Shown one piece after another: positions 15,362 through 22,992 of a stretch of DNA of 42,948 nt. Position 1 is the stretch's first letter. Each line of letters begins with the position of its first letter. The notes beneath the pieces are model-generated. The model had not been told where the DNA came from, did not search any database, and was given only the letters and a program-made list of their open reading frames with translations. Where the stretch lies: assembly GCA_927441705.1 (NCBI GenBank), contig CAKMKH010000076.1, forward strand, positions 1 to 42,948, given 5' to 3'. The stretch is from an uncultured Acholeplasmataceae bacterium (GTDB taxonomy: Bacteria; Bacillota_I; Bacilli_A; Acholeplasmatales; Acholeplasmataceae). The translations under genes and the position numbers were made by a program.

Positions 15362-16241
15362 TTTTTTGGAACAAAGAAAAAAAAGATTAGAAGAATTTAA
15401 AAAAACAGTTCGCAAAAAAGAAGTCACTTATAAACCTATTGATATACCAGAAGGTTTGTTTATTAAATGTGAACAATGTGGAGCTGCTATATATGAAAAA
15501 ACACTACAAATCGGCCATTATATATGTCCTTTTTGTGATTTTCATTTTAGGATGAATGCGACAAGTCGTATTGAATTAATTGCAGATGAAGGATCATTTG
15601 AAAATTTATTTGATGACATAGAATCGTTAAATCCACTTGGAATTGAAAGTTATGAAAACAAAATAAATATTGGGAAAGCATTATCAAAACTTAATGAAGC
15701 TTTTTTATGTGGAACTAGTAAAATCGTAGGTATAAAAGTAGCGATTGGGGCATTGGATTCTACTTTTATGATGGGATCTATGGGTAGTGCTGTAGGTGAG
15801 AAAGTTACTCGATTAATTGAATATGCAACAAAACATAAGCTACCACTTGTGATTTTTTCAGCTTCTGGTGGTGCACGTATGCAAGAAGGCATTTATTCTT
15901 TAATGCAAATGGCTAAAACTTCAGCTGCACTTGTAAAACATGATGCTGAAAAATTGTTATATATAAGTGTTTTAACGAATCCAACAACTGGTGGAGTTGC
16001 AGCAAGTTTCGCTTCATTAGGTGATATTATGATTGCCGAAAAATCTTCTTTAATCGGTTTTGCTGGTGCTAGAGTTATTAAACAAACTATCAGACAAGAA
16101 TTGCCAGATGGTTTTCAAACTGATGCATTTCAATTAAGTCATGGACAAGTCGATATGATTGTACATAGAAGTGATATGAGAAAGACATTGTATAACCTTT
16201 TAAAACTGCACCAAAAGGATGGCCATGATGATGAAAAATAA
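15354..16241 (+). CDS. accD: Acetyl-CoA carboxylase carboxyltransferase, beta subunit
   Basis: The 295-residue subunit pairs with AccA to move the carboxyl group from biotin to acetyl-CoA, giving malonyl-CoA. It has the AccD zinc ribbon with C39, C42, C58 and C61, then the crotonase-like core with SASGGARMQEG and TNPTTGGVAASFA. GGAGG (15340-15344) precedes the ATG. It overlaps accC by 8 bases and accA downstream. Confidence 0.95.
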   Translation: MNDFLEQRKKRLEEFKKTVRKKEVTYKPIDIPEGLFIKCEQCGAAIYEKTLQIGHYICPFCDFHFRMNATSRIELIADEGSFENLFDDIESLNPLGIESYENKINIGKALSKLNEAFLCGTSKIVGIKVAIGALDSTFMMGSMGSAVGEKVTRLIEYATKHKLPLVIFSASGGARMQEGIYSLMQMAKTSAALVKHDAEKLLYISVLTNPTTGGVAASFASLGDIMIAEKSSLIGFAGARVIKQTIRQELPDGFQTDAFQLSHGQVDMIVHRSDMRKTLYNLLKLHQKDGHDDEK

Positions 16242-17049
16242 GACTGCTTGGGATATTGTAAAACTTGCAAGACATCCCAAGAGAATCACTTCAAGAACAC
16301 TTATTGATCACTTAGTGACAGACTTTATCGAACTTAAAGGTGATCGCTTATTTAGAGATGATCAATCAATAGTGGGAGGTATAGCTAAATTTAATGCAAT
16401 GCCAGTTACAATTATTGCTCAAGAAAAGGGTAAGGATACCAACGATAAAATTAAGCATAATTTTGGTATGCCACACCCTGAAGGATATAGGAAAGCGATA
16501 AGATTAATGAAACAAGCAGAAAAGTTTAACAGACCAATTATTTCTATTATTGATACACCTGGTGCTTATCCGGGAATTGAAGCAGAAGAAAGAGGACAAG
16601 CACGAGCAATTGCACAAAATTTATTTGATATGATGACAATATCAGTTCCGATAATTGTTATTGTTTTAAGTGAAGGTGGATCAGGTGGTGCTTTAGCGAT
16701 TGGTGTAGGTGATCGAATTTTAATGTTTGAAAATGCAATTTATTCTATTTTGTCACCTGAAGGATTCGCATCAATTTTATATAAAGATAGTTCAAAAGCT
16801 GAAGAAGCTGCAGAGATTATGAAGTTAACAGCAAAGGATTTATTATCGTTTCAAATCATTGATAAAGTAATTTTAGAAAAGGAAGGTCTTCATGAAGATC
16901 CAACATTTGGAGTAAATGAACTAAAAAAACAATTATCTAAACATTTAAATCAATTACTTAAATTAAATAAAAAAACATTACTTGAAAATAGATATCAAAA
17001 ATTCAGAAAGATTGGTGTTTATCAAGAAGAAGGAGTTAAACATGAATGA
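16228..17049 (+). CDS. accA: Acetyl-CoA carboxylase carboxyltransferase, alpha subunit
   Basis: The protein is the partner of AccD in forming malonyl-CoA. Family features seen are AWDIVKLARHPKRITS near the start, DRLFRDD, IDTPGAYPGIEAEERGQ and GGSGGALAIGVGD, followed by SPEGFASILYKD. Four in-frame ATGs lie at 16219, 16225, 16228 and 16231. The ribosome site AAAAGGATGG (16213-16222) best serves 16228 or 16231, so the outermost start is unlikely. The gene overlaps accD by 14 bases and fabH by 8. About 273 residues, shorter than the 315-320 of enterobacterial AccA but normal for Gram-positive relatives. Confidence 0.93.
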   Translation: MMKNKTAWDIVKLARHPKRITSRTLIDHLVTDFIELKGDRLFRDDQSIVGGIAKFNAMPVTIIAQEKGKDTNDKIKHNFGMPHPEGYRKAIRLMKQAEKFNRPIISIIDTPGAYPGIEAEERGQARAIAQNLFDMMTISVPIIVIVLSEGGSGGALAIGVGDRILMFENAIYSILSPEGFASILYKDSSKAEEAAEIMKLTAKDLLSFQIIDKVILEKEGLHEDPTFGVNELKKQLSKHLNQLLKLNKKTLLENRYQKFRKIGVYQEEGVKHE

Positions 17050-17974
17050 TACACTTATAAAGGTCATATCAAGCGGAAAATATATTCCAAAAGATATAAT
17101 TACTAACCAAGATTTAGAAAAAATAGTAGATACAAACCATGAATGGATTGTATCAAGAACAGGAATTGTAGAGCGCCATAAAGTAAAAGATGAATTGACA
17201 AGTGACATGGCTTATTTAGCTGCTATCGATGCGATAAATAAAGCAAATCATGATATTAACACTATAGATTTAATCATTGTTGCATCAATTACGGGTGACC
17301 AATTAACACCATCTACAGCTAATTTAGTTCAAAAGAAACTTGGTATCACACATGACTGTATGAGCTTTGACATCAACGCTGCATGCACAGGATTTGTGTA
17401 TGGTCTAGATATTGCATCACAAATGTTGCAATCCAGAAGATATAGATCAGCACTCATCATTGGTGCGGAAAGATTAACAACTGTCACTGATTATACAGAT
17501 AGAAATACATGTATCTTATTTGGTGATGGTGCTGGAGCACTCATCATAAAGCCAAGTGATGATCAAAAAGATCAAGCATTTTTTTATAATGCTGCAAAAG
17601 CTGATGATCTAGATTCATTAACTGTTGTAAAACATATAAAAATGGATGGAAGAAAAGTATTTTTATTCGCTGTTGATATCATGCAAAAAAGCATAGATAA
17701 AGTGCTAAATGATGCAAAATTAACAATAGATGATATCGACATGATTATTCCACATCAAGCAAATATAAGAATTATTCAGGCTGTTTCAAAAAGCATGAAT
17801 ATTCCAATAGATAAATTCTTAATTAATATCGAATCTTATGGTAATACTTCAGCTGCAAGTATTCCAATAACACTTGATGATTATTTTTTGATTGATAAAT
17901 ACAAAAATAAAAAAATAATTCTAGTCGGTTTTGGTGGAGGATTCACATGGGGTAGCGCTTTGCTGTCTTTATAG
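17042..17974 (+). CDS. fabH: Beta-ketoacyl-ACP synthase III
   Basis: FabH starts fatty acid chains by joining acetyl-CoA (or another short acyl-CoA) to malonyl-ACP. The 310-residue protein has the full Cys-His-Asn triad: C115 in NAACTGFVYG, H238 in IPHQANIR and N268 in SYGNTSAAS. A longer open frame begins at 16982, but AAGGAG at 17028-17033 directs the start to ATG 17042, where the family's usual N-terminus begins. It overlaps accA by 8 bases. The ordinary fabH length shows no truncation. Confidence 0.95.
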   Translation: MNDTLIKVISSGKYIPKDIITNQDLEKIVDTNHEWIVSRTGIVERHKVKDELTSDMAYLAAIDAINKANHDINTIDLIIVASITGDQLTPSTANLVQKKLGITHDCMSFDINAACTGFVYGLDIASQMLQSRRYRSALIIGAERLTTVTDYTDRNTCILFGDGAGALIIKPSDDQKDQAFFYNAAKADDLDSLTVVKHIKMDGRKVFLFAVDIMQKSIDKVLNDAKLTIDDIDMIIPHQANIRIIQAVSKSMNIPIDKFLINIESYGNTSAASIPITLDDYFLIDKYKNKKIILVGFGGGFTWGSALLSL

Positions 17975-18004
17975 AATAATACACTATTTAAGAAATCACA
18001 TAGA

Positions 18005-18052
18005 AAGGAGCAAAGATTTAACTTTATACAATTTAAATCTTTAACAACCAAG
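18005..18052 (+). promoter_or_regulatory. Distant Shine-Dalgarno with intervening hairpin before fabD
   Basis: The only good ribosome site before fabD is AAGGAG (18005-18010), 42 bases from the ATG at 18053, and no other start codon uses it. Between them lies a perfect ten-base-pair stem AAAGATTTAA (18012-18021) with TTAAATCTTT (18033-18042). Folding it leaves 11 bases between ribosome site and start. No T run follows, so it is not a terminator. Confidence 0.55.
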
Positions 18053-19003
18053 ATGAATAAGTTAGCAATTGTTTTTTCTGGCCAAGGTAGTCAATATTTA
18101 AATATGGGACTTGATTTTATTAATGCTTCTAAAGATTATCATAAAATGGCTAATGAAGCTTCTAAGATATTAGAGTTTGACGTTATAGAATCGCTACATT
18201 CAGAAGAAGCTATGAAAGAAACTAAATATACCCAACCCCTCATGGTTTTAAAAACAATATTAGGATTTGAAGAAATTAAAAAATTAAATCCTACTATAAG
18301 TGCAATTTCTGGGTTTAGTCTAGGCGAGTATAGTGCATATTATGCAGCTTCAGTGTTTAATTTTGAAGCAATAATGAATATAGTATCAAAAAGAGCATTA
18401 TACATGGATTTAGAAACTAAAAAAATACCAGGATTAATGGCTGCAGTTATAGGATTAGATAGGAATTCCATAGAGGAAGTTTGTCAGGCTTTATTAAAAG
18501 AGGGCACGATAGATATTGCAAATGAAAATGAACCTAATCAATATGTCATATCTGGTGAAGAAAAACTCATTTATAAAGCTATCGAGGCTCTAAAACAAAA
18601 AGGAGCAAGAAGGGTAGTTTTACTTTCAACAAGTGGTGCATTCCATACTGCTCTAATGAAAGAAGCAAGTGAAAAATTAGTCCGAGATATTAAAAATAAT
18701 GTTATACTAAAACCACAAGCTAGTCAAATTAAAATCTATATGAATATAGATGCTAAAATATTAAATGATGAAGATATCTTATTTCATATTGAAAATCAAA
18801 TGACACACCGTGTATTGTTTATAGATACGATTTTAAATATGAAAGCAGATGGCATAACTCATATTTTAGAAGTTGGCCCAGGTAGAGTTTTAACAAATTT
18901 AATTAGAAAAATAGATTCTAGTATCGAAACTATTAATTTCGATCAATTAGAATCATTTAATACTGTGAAAGGTTGGTTAGAAACATATGGATTTACAAAA
19001 TAG
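18053..19003 (+). CDS. fabD: Malonyl-CoA:ACP transacylase
   Basis: FabD loads malonyl groups from CoA onto acyl carrier protein. The 316-residue protein has FSGQGSQYLNMG (8-19), the nucleophile S89 in GFSLGEYSA and the catalytic H198 in SGAFHTALM. No upstream in-frame ATG, GTG or TTG exists back to the ribosome site at 18005, so ATG 18053 is the only sensible start despite poor spacing. It overlaps fabG by 17 bases. Confidence 0.94.
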   Translation: MNKLAIVFSGQGSQYLNMGLDFINASKDYHKMANEASKILEFDVIESLHSEEAMKETKYTQPLMVLKTILGFEEIKKLNPTISAISGFSLGEYSAYYAASVFNFEAIMNIVSKRALYMDLETKKIPGLMAAVIGLDRNSIEEVCQALLKEGTIDIANENEPNQYVISGEEKLIYKAIEALKQKGARRVVLLSTSGAFHTALMKEASEKLVRDIKNNVILKPQASQIKIYMNIDAKILNDEDILFHIENQMTHRVLFIDTILNMKADGITHILEVGPGRVLTNLIRKIDSSIETINFDQLESFNTVKGWLETYGFTK

Positions 19004-19730
19004 AGTTATTATTGTTACAGGTGGAGCTTCAGGTATAGGTAGAACTATATCACTAACTTTAGCTAAACATCAAGCAATAGTTGTTATTAATTATAGAAGT
19101 AGTGAACAAAAAGCAAAAGCTTTAGTCGAAGAAATTGAAAAATTAGGATCTAAAGCATTGGCGGTTAAAGCTGATATTTCTAAGTTTGATGAGGCTAAGT
19201 TTTTAGTGGATGAAACAATCAATCAATTTGGAAGATTAGATGGCCTAGTTAACAATGCTGGCATCACAGATGATCAACTTATTTTAAGAATGCAAGAAAG
19301 TCAGTTTGATAATGTAATGGATACTAATTTAAAAGGTGCATGGAATATGGCAAAACATAGTGCTAAATATCTTTTGAAATCACCTTTTGGAAGAGTTGTA
19401 AATATCTCAAGTGTTATCGGACTTACAGGAAATGTTGGACAAACAAACTATAGTGCTTCTAAAGCGGGACTAATTGGATTAACAAAAGCTTTAGCTCGAG
19501 AGTTTTCAACACGTGGAGTTTGTGTTAACGCTGTATGCCCTGGATTTATCAAAACTGAAATGACTGAAAAGTTAGATCCGAAATTTGTTGAAGCTTATCT
19601 TGAAAAAATACCACTTAGACGTTTAGGAGATCCAACTGATGTTGGAAATCTAGTATTATTCTTACTAAGTGATTTATCAAGCTACATAACAGGACAAGTT
19701 TTAGTAGTTGATGGCGGGTTGGTGATGTAG
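18987..19730 (+). CDS. fabG: 3-oxoacyl-ACP reductase
   Basis: This short-chain dehydrogenase reduces 3-oxoacyl-ACP with NADPH. The 247-residue protein has the cofactor motif TGGASGIG (11-18), NNAG (89-92) and the catalytic S142, Y155 and K159 (NYSASK). The C-terminal TGQVLVVDGGLVM is typical. It overlaps fabD and is directly followed by fabF with no gap. Context in the cluster makes FabG far more likely than another SDR. Confidence 0.94.
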   Translation: MDLQNRVIIVTGGASGIGRTISLTLAKHQAIVVINYRSSEQKAKALVEEIEKLGSKALAVKADISKFDEAKFLVDETINQFGRLDGLVNNAGITDDQLILRMQESQFDNVMDTNLKGAWNMAKHSAKYLLKSPFGRVVNISSVIGLTGNVGQTNYSASKAGLIGLTKALAREFSTRGVCVNAVCPGFIKTEMTEKLDPKFVEAYLEKIPLRRLGDPTDVGNLVLFLLSDLSSYITGQVLVVDGGLVM

Positions 19731-20972
19731 ATGGATAAAAGAAGAGTAGTAATCACAGGCATGGGGTTAGTTTCACCAGTTGGAAATGATGTTGAGTCCT
19801 CATTTAAAGCTTTAGTTGAAGGGAAAAACGGCATTGATTTTATCACATTAAGTGATGCTACAAACTGGAAAGTAAAAATTGCTGGTGAAGTTAAAAACTT
19901 AAATTTTGAAGACTATATAGAAAAAAAAGAAATTAAAAGGGCAGATCGTGTAACAAACTTAGGATTAGTTGCTGCTGAGCAAGCGTTTAATCAATCAAAA
20001 ATAGACCTAGATGATATAGATCCTTATAGATTTGGAACATTTGTTGGTAGTGGCATTGGTGGATTAACGACTATATTTGAAGAAGTTAAAACATCTGTTA
20101 CTAGAGGACAAGATAGAATTTCTCCATTTTTTATTCCGAATTCAATTATCAATATGGTTGGTGCAAAAATAGGAATAAAATATAAAGCAAAAGGTCCAAA
20201 CCTTCCAATGGTTACTGCATGTTCTGCAGCAACCAATTCAATTGGAGAAGCTTTTAGATACATTAGAGATGGTTATTTAGATCTTGCATTTGCAGGAGGT
20301 TCAGAAGCTCCAATTAATGAAATTGGCGTAGGTGGATTTGCAAGTTTAAAGGCTTTAGATTTTTCTAATAATCCAGAGTATGCATCAAGACCATTTGATC
20401 TATCTAGAACAGGATTTGTCATTGCTGAAGGTGCGGGTGTTTTGATGCTTGAAAGTTTTGAGCATGCGACAAATAGAGGTGCCGAAATTATAGCTGAAGT
20501 TGTTGGTTATGGTACAACAGCTGATGCTTTTCATATGACTGCTCCAGATGATGAAGCAAATGGAATTACTAAATGTATCCAATTAGCATTAGAAGATGCT
20601 AAGATCAAACCAGAACAATTAGGTTATATTAATGCACATGGGACTTCTACAGTTTTAAATGATAAATTAGAAACTTTAGGCATAAAAAAAGCTTTAGGTG
20701 ATCATGCTTATAACATTCAAATTAGTTCAACAAAATCGATGACTGGACATGCTTTAGGTGCTGCTGGCGCGATAGAATCTATTTCTGTGATTAAATCAAT
20801 TATCACATCTTTAATTCCACCGACTATTCATCTAAACACGATAGATCCTGAATGCGATTTAAACTATACACCAAATCACTTTGTTAAAAAAGATTTAGAA
20901 TACGGAATGAATATTAATATTGGCTTTGGTGGACAAAATGCAGCTGTTATATTTAAGAAGGTAAGTTTATGA
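19731..20972 (+). CDS. fabF: Beta-ketoacyl-ACP synthase II
   Basis: FabF elongates acyl-ACP with malonyl-ACP. The 413-residue protein has the nucleophile C164 in VTACSAATNS and the two histidines in NAHGTST and MTGHALGAAG. The signature GFGGQN is near the end. It starts directly after the fabG stop codon and overlaps fabZ by four bases. Being the only elongating synthase here, it probably handles all chain lengths, though another could lie outside. Confidence 0.95.
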   Translation: MDKRRVVITGMGLVSPVGNDVESSFKALVEGKNGIDFITLSDATNWKVKIAGEVKNLNFEDYIEKKEIKRADRVTNLGLVAAEQAFNQSKIDLDDIDPYRFGTFVGSGIGGLTTIFEEVKTSVTRGQDRISPFFIPNSIINMVGAKIGIKYKAKGPNLPMVTACSAATNSIGEAFRYIRDGYLDLAFAGGSEAPINEIGVGGFASLKALDFSNNPEYASRPFDLSRTGFVIAEGAGVLMLESFEHATNRGAEIIAEVVGYGTTADAFHMTAPDDEANGITKCIQLALEDAKIKPEQLGYINAHGTSTVLNDKLETLGIKKALGDHAYNIQISSTKSMTGHALGAAGAIESISVIKSIITSLIPPTIHLNTIDPECDLNYTPNHFVKKDLEYGMNINIGFGGQNAAVIFKKVSL

Positions 20973-21400
20973 AATTAACACAAGAACAAATTAAAGAAAT
21001 TATTCCTCATCGTGATCCATTTTTATTTTTAGATGAGATTACAGAGTTAGAAACATTGAAATATGCTGTAGGAACAAAATATATGCATGAAGATGAATTT
21101 TACTTTAAAGGTCATTTTCCAGGTAAACCGGTTGTTCCTGGTGTGATTTTAGTTGAAACCATTGCTCAAGTCGGTGCTGTAGTTTTACTATCTGATAAAA
21201 AATATAGAGGAAAAATAGCCTATTTTACCGGTATAAAAAATGCAAAATTTAGAAAAAGTGTTCTACCAGGAGATACCGTTACTTTTAAATGTGAGTTAAC
21301 AAAAATAAGAGGTGTTTTTGGATTTGGAAAAGGAGAAGCTTTTGTGGGAGATGATTTAGTGTTAGAAGTTGAAATTTCCTTTGCTGTTGGAAATGAATAA
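20969..21400 (+). CDS. fabZ: 3-hydroxyacyl-ACP dehydratase
   Basis: This hotdog-fold enzyme removes water from 3-hydroxyacyl-ACP. The 143-residue protein shows IIPHRDPFLFLDEI (11-24) and the active-site H49 in FKGHFPGKPVVPG, with E63 in LVETIAQ. There is no FabA, so the sequence gives no sign of anaerobic unsaturated fatty acid synthesis. It overlaps birA by 8 bases. Confidence 0.95.
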   Translation: MKLTQEQIKEIIPHRDPFLFLDEITELETLKYAVGTKYMHEDEFYFKGHFPGKPVVPGVILVETIAQVGAVVLLSDKKYRGKIAYFTGIKNAKFRKSVLPGDTVTFKCELTKIRGVFGFGKGEAFVGDDLVLEVEISFAVGNE

Positions 21401-21911
21401 TTATACAATATTAACATTTGATGAAATATCATCAACTAGCGATTTATTAAAAGAGCATTATAGCTCTTTTTCTAATTTTACAATCATTAAAGCTAACTAT
21501 CAAAGTGAAGGTAGAGGTCAGTTTGATCGTAAATGGATTTCTAATCAAGGGGAGAATCTACTTTTTAGTATTTTATTAAAAGATTTAAATATAAAAAATC
21601 TAGAATTTCTAAAAAAATGGATTATAGAAGGATTATTTAAGTTATTAAAATCATATAATATGCAACCTATATTTAAAGAACCAAATGATATATATATCAA
21701 TGAAGACAAAATATGTGGTATTTTATTTGAAACAAGAACACTAAACGACTTGTTAGAGTATGTGGTTATTGGTATTGGACTGAATATTAATCAAACTGAT
21801 TTTAATGGTATAAAGGCAACATCAATTAAAAAAATAAATAATTATATTGTAGATAAAGATGAAGTTTTTGAAAAATTACTTGAAATCTTATTAAGTTCAT
21901 ATAAAACATAA
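21393..21911 (+). CDS. birA: Biotin--[acetyl-CoA carboxylase] ligase
   Basis: The enzyme attaches biotin to AccB. The 172-residue protein contains only the catalytic domain: SSTSDLLKE (13-21), the biotinyl-AMP loop EGRGQF (39-44), KEPNDI (95-100; usually KWPNDI) and GIGLN (127-131). The N-terminal DNA-binding domain of bifunctional BirA is absent, so it should not be a repressor. The open frame extends back to 21369 but the family's N-terminus and the overlap with the fabZ stop favour ATG 21393. Its place at the end of the acc-fab run links cofactor loading to enzyme synthesis. Confidence 0.9.
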   Translation: MNNYTILTFDEISSTSDLLKEHYSSFSNFTIIKANYQSEGRGQFDRKWISNQGENLLFSILLKDLNIKNLEFLKKWIIEGLFKLLKSYNMQPIFKEPNDIYINEDKICGILFETRTLNDLLEYVVIGIGLNINQTDFNGIKATSIKKINNYIVDKDEVFEKLLEILLSSYKT

Positions 21912-21930
21912 TTTTTATGATAAAAAAATA

Positions 21931-21939
21931 TGATATAAT
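21931..21939 (+). promoter_or_regulatory. Extended -10 promoter for the DUF1295 gene
   Basis: TGATATAAT at 21931-21939, 25 bases before ATG 21965; no clear -35. GAGGGG follows as ribosome site. Confidence 0.65.
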
Positions 21940-21964
21940 ATAAAAAAAGTTCGAGGGGAATTAT

Positions 21965-22861
21965 ATGACAAAAAAACATAAGGATTTATTAGTTGTTTTT
22001 CTATTATATGTTGTCGCAATTGCATTAGCAGGTGTCGTATTTTACGTATTTAAAGACTTTTCTTTAATTGCACGACTATTTATTGCTGATATCGCCGCAA
22101 TGCTTTTCATTTATATCATGAGTCTTATTATTAATAACGCAAGTCTTTATGATCCATATTGGAGTGTGATTCCACCGGTTGTTCTCATATTTGCTTTTCT
22201 TTATTCAGGACAAGCATTGAACTTACCATATTTTTTGATGATGTTGGCAATTAGCTTTTGGGCTATAAGATTAACACTTAATTGGATAAAAGGTTGGCAT
22301 GGTTTTTCTGAAGTTGATTGGCGTTATCTAATGATAAGAGATAAAGCACCAAAATTATATTTTCTAACAAACTTTTTAGCTATACAGCTTTTCCCAACTC
22401 TCATTGTATTTGTACAAATACTAGTTGGGATTCATATTTTTGAATTTACTGCAGCATTAAATTTAGTATTTGTAATTGGCTTTTTAATGGTCATTGGTGC
22501 AACCACTATTCAATATATTTCAGATGAACAAATGCGAAGATTTAGAACTAGCAATCAAAAAGAGAAGAAATGCATTGACGAGGGTCTATGGCGTTATTCA
22601 AGACATCCTAATTATTTTGGTGAAGTGATGGTTTGGTGGGGATTGTATGTCATGTATATTGGTATTGCTAAACAGCTAGACATCTACATTTTTGCACCAA
22701 TTTCAATGAGTATGCTCTTTATTTTCATTAGCATTCCAATGATGGAAAAGAAGATTTTAAAGACTAGACCTGAGTATAAACTTTATCAAGAACAGGTATC
22801 AATGATTGTGCCATTTATTAGAAAAGAAGATGAAGTTTCAACGTATCAAAAAGAAAGTTGA
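21965..22861 (+). CDS. DUF1295 / steroid 5-alpha-reductase-like membrane protein
   Basis: The 298-residue protein has about seven hydrophobic spans and the C-terminal signature of the DUF1295/isoprenylcysteine methyltransferase-like superfamily: DEGLWRYSRHPNYFGE followed by VWWGLY. Members are integral membrane reductases or methyltransferases acting on lipids; the true substrate of the bacterial group is not established. It is alone behind its own promoter, next to the fatty acid genes, which would fit a lipid role but does not prove one. Confidence 0.85.
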   Translation: MTKKHKDLLVVFLLYVVAIALAGVVFYVFKDFSLIARLFIADIAAMLFIYIMSLIINNASLYDPYWSVIPPVVLIFAFLYSGQALNLPYFLMMLAISFWAIRLTLNWIKGWHGFSEVDWRYLMIRDKAPKLYFLTNFLAIQLFPTLIVFVQILVGIHIFEFTAALNLVFVIGFLMVIGATTIQYISDEQMRRFRTSNQKEKKCIDEGLWRYSRHPNYFGEVMVWWGLYVMYIGIAKQLDIYIFAPISMSMLFIFISIPMMEKKILKTRPEYKLYQEQVSMIVPFIRKEDEVSTYQKES

Positions 22862-22885
22862 CAATTTAGTTAAAATCTTTATAAT
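22858..22885 (+). promoter_or_regulatory. Promoter of the fluoride riboswitch/antiporter transcript
   Basis: Consensus TTGACA (22858-22863), 16-base spacer and TATAAT (22880-22885). Transcription would start near 22892, exactly at the front of the riboswitch aptamer. Confidence 0.85.
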
Positions 22886-22892
22886 AGTGTTT

Positions 22893-22948
22893 AGGGAATG
22901 AATGTCTCCCTTAGTTATACTAAAACCGCGTACGCTGATGACTTCTAC
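22893..22948 (+). ncRNA. Fluoride riboswitch (crcB motif) aptamer
   Basis: The leader matches the fluoride aptamer element by element. P1 pairs GGGA (22894-22897) with TCCC (22907-22910). The P1 loop GAATGTC (22900-22906) forms the pseudoknot with GACTTC (22940-22945), leaving one bulged base. The conserved AAACCGC lies before a very short P3, followed by GCTGATGA and CTAC. An extra small hairpin TTAGT-TAT-ACTAA (22911-22923) sits between P1 and AAACCGC. The aptamer 3' side overlaps the terminator arm at 22938-22951. Fluoride binding should block that terminator and switch the antiporter on. The class is well known; the assignment here is from reading the motif. Confidence 0.9.
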
Positions 22949-22977
22949 AACTTTTTTGTTGTAGAGTCATTTTTTTT
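22938..22977 (+). terminator. Riboswitch-controlled terminator
   Basis: ATGAC-T-TCTACAAC (22938-22951) pairs with GTTGTAGAGTCAT (22958-22970), one bulged T, loop of six T, then eight T. The left arm is also part of the fluoride aptamer, so the two folds exclude each other. Confidence 0.88.
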
Positions 22978-22992
22978 AAAAGGAGAATTGTT

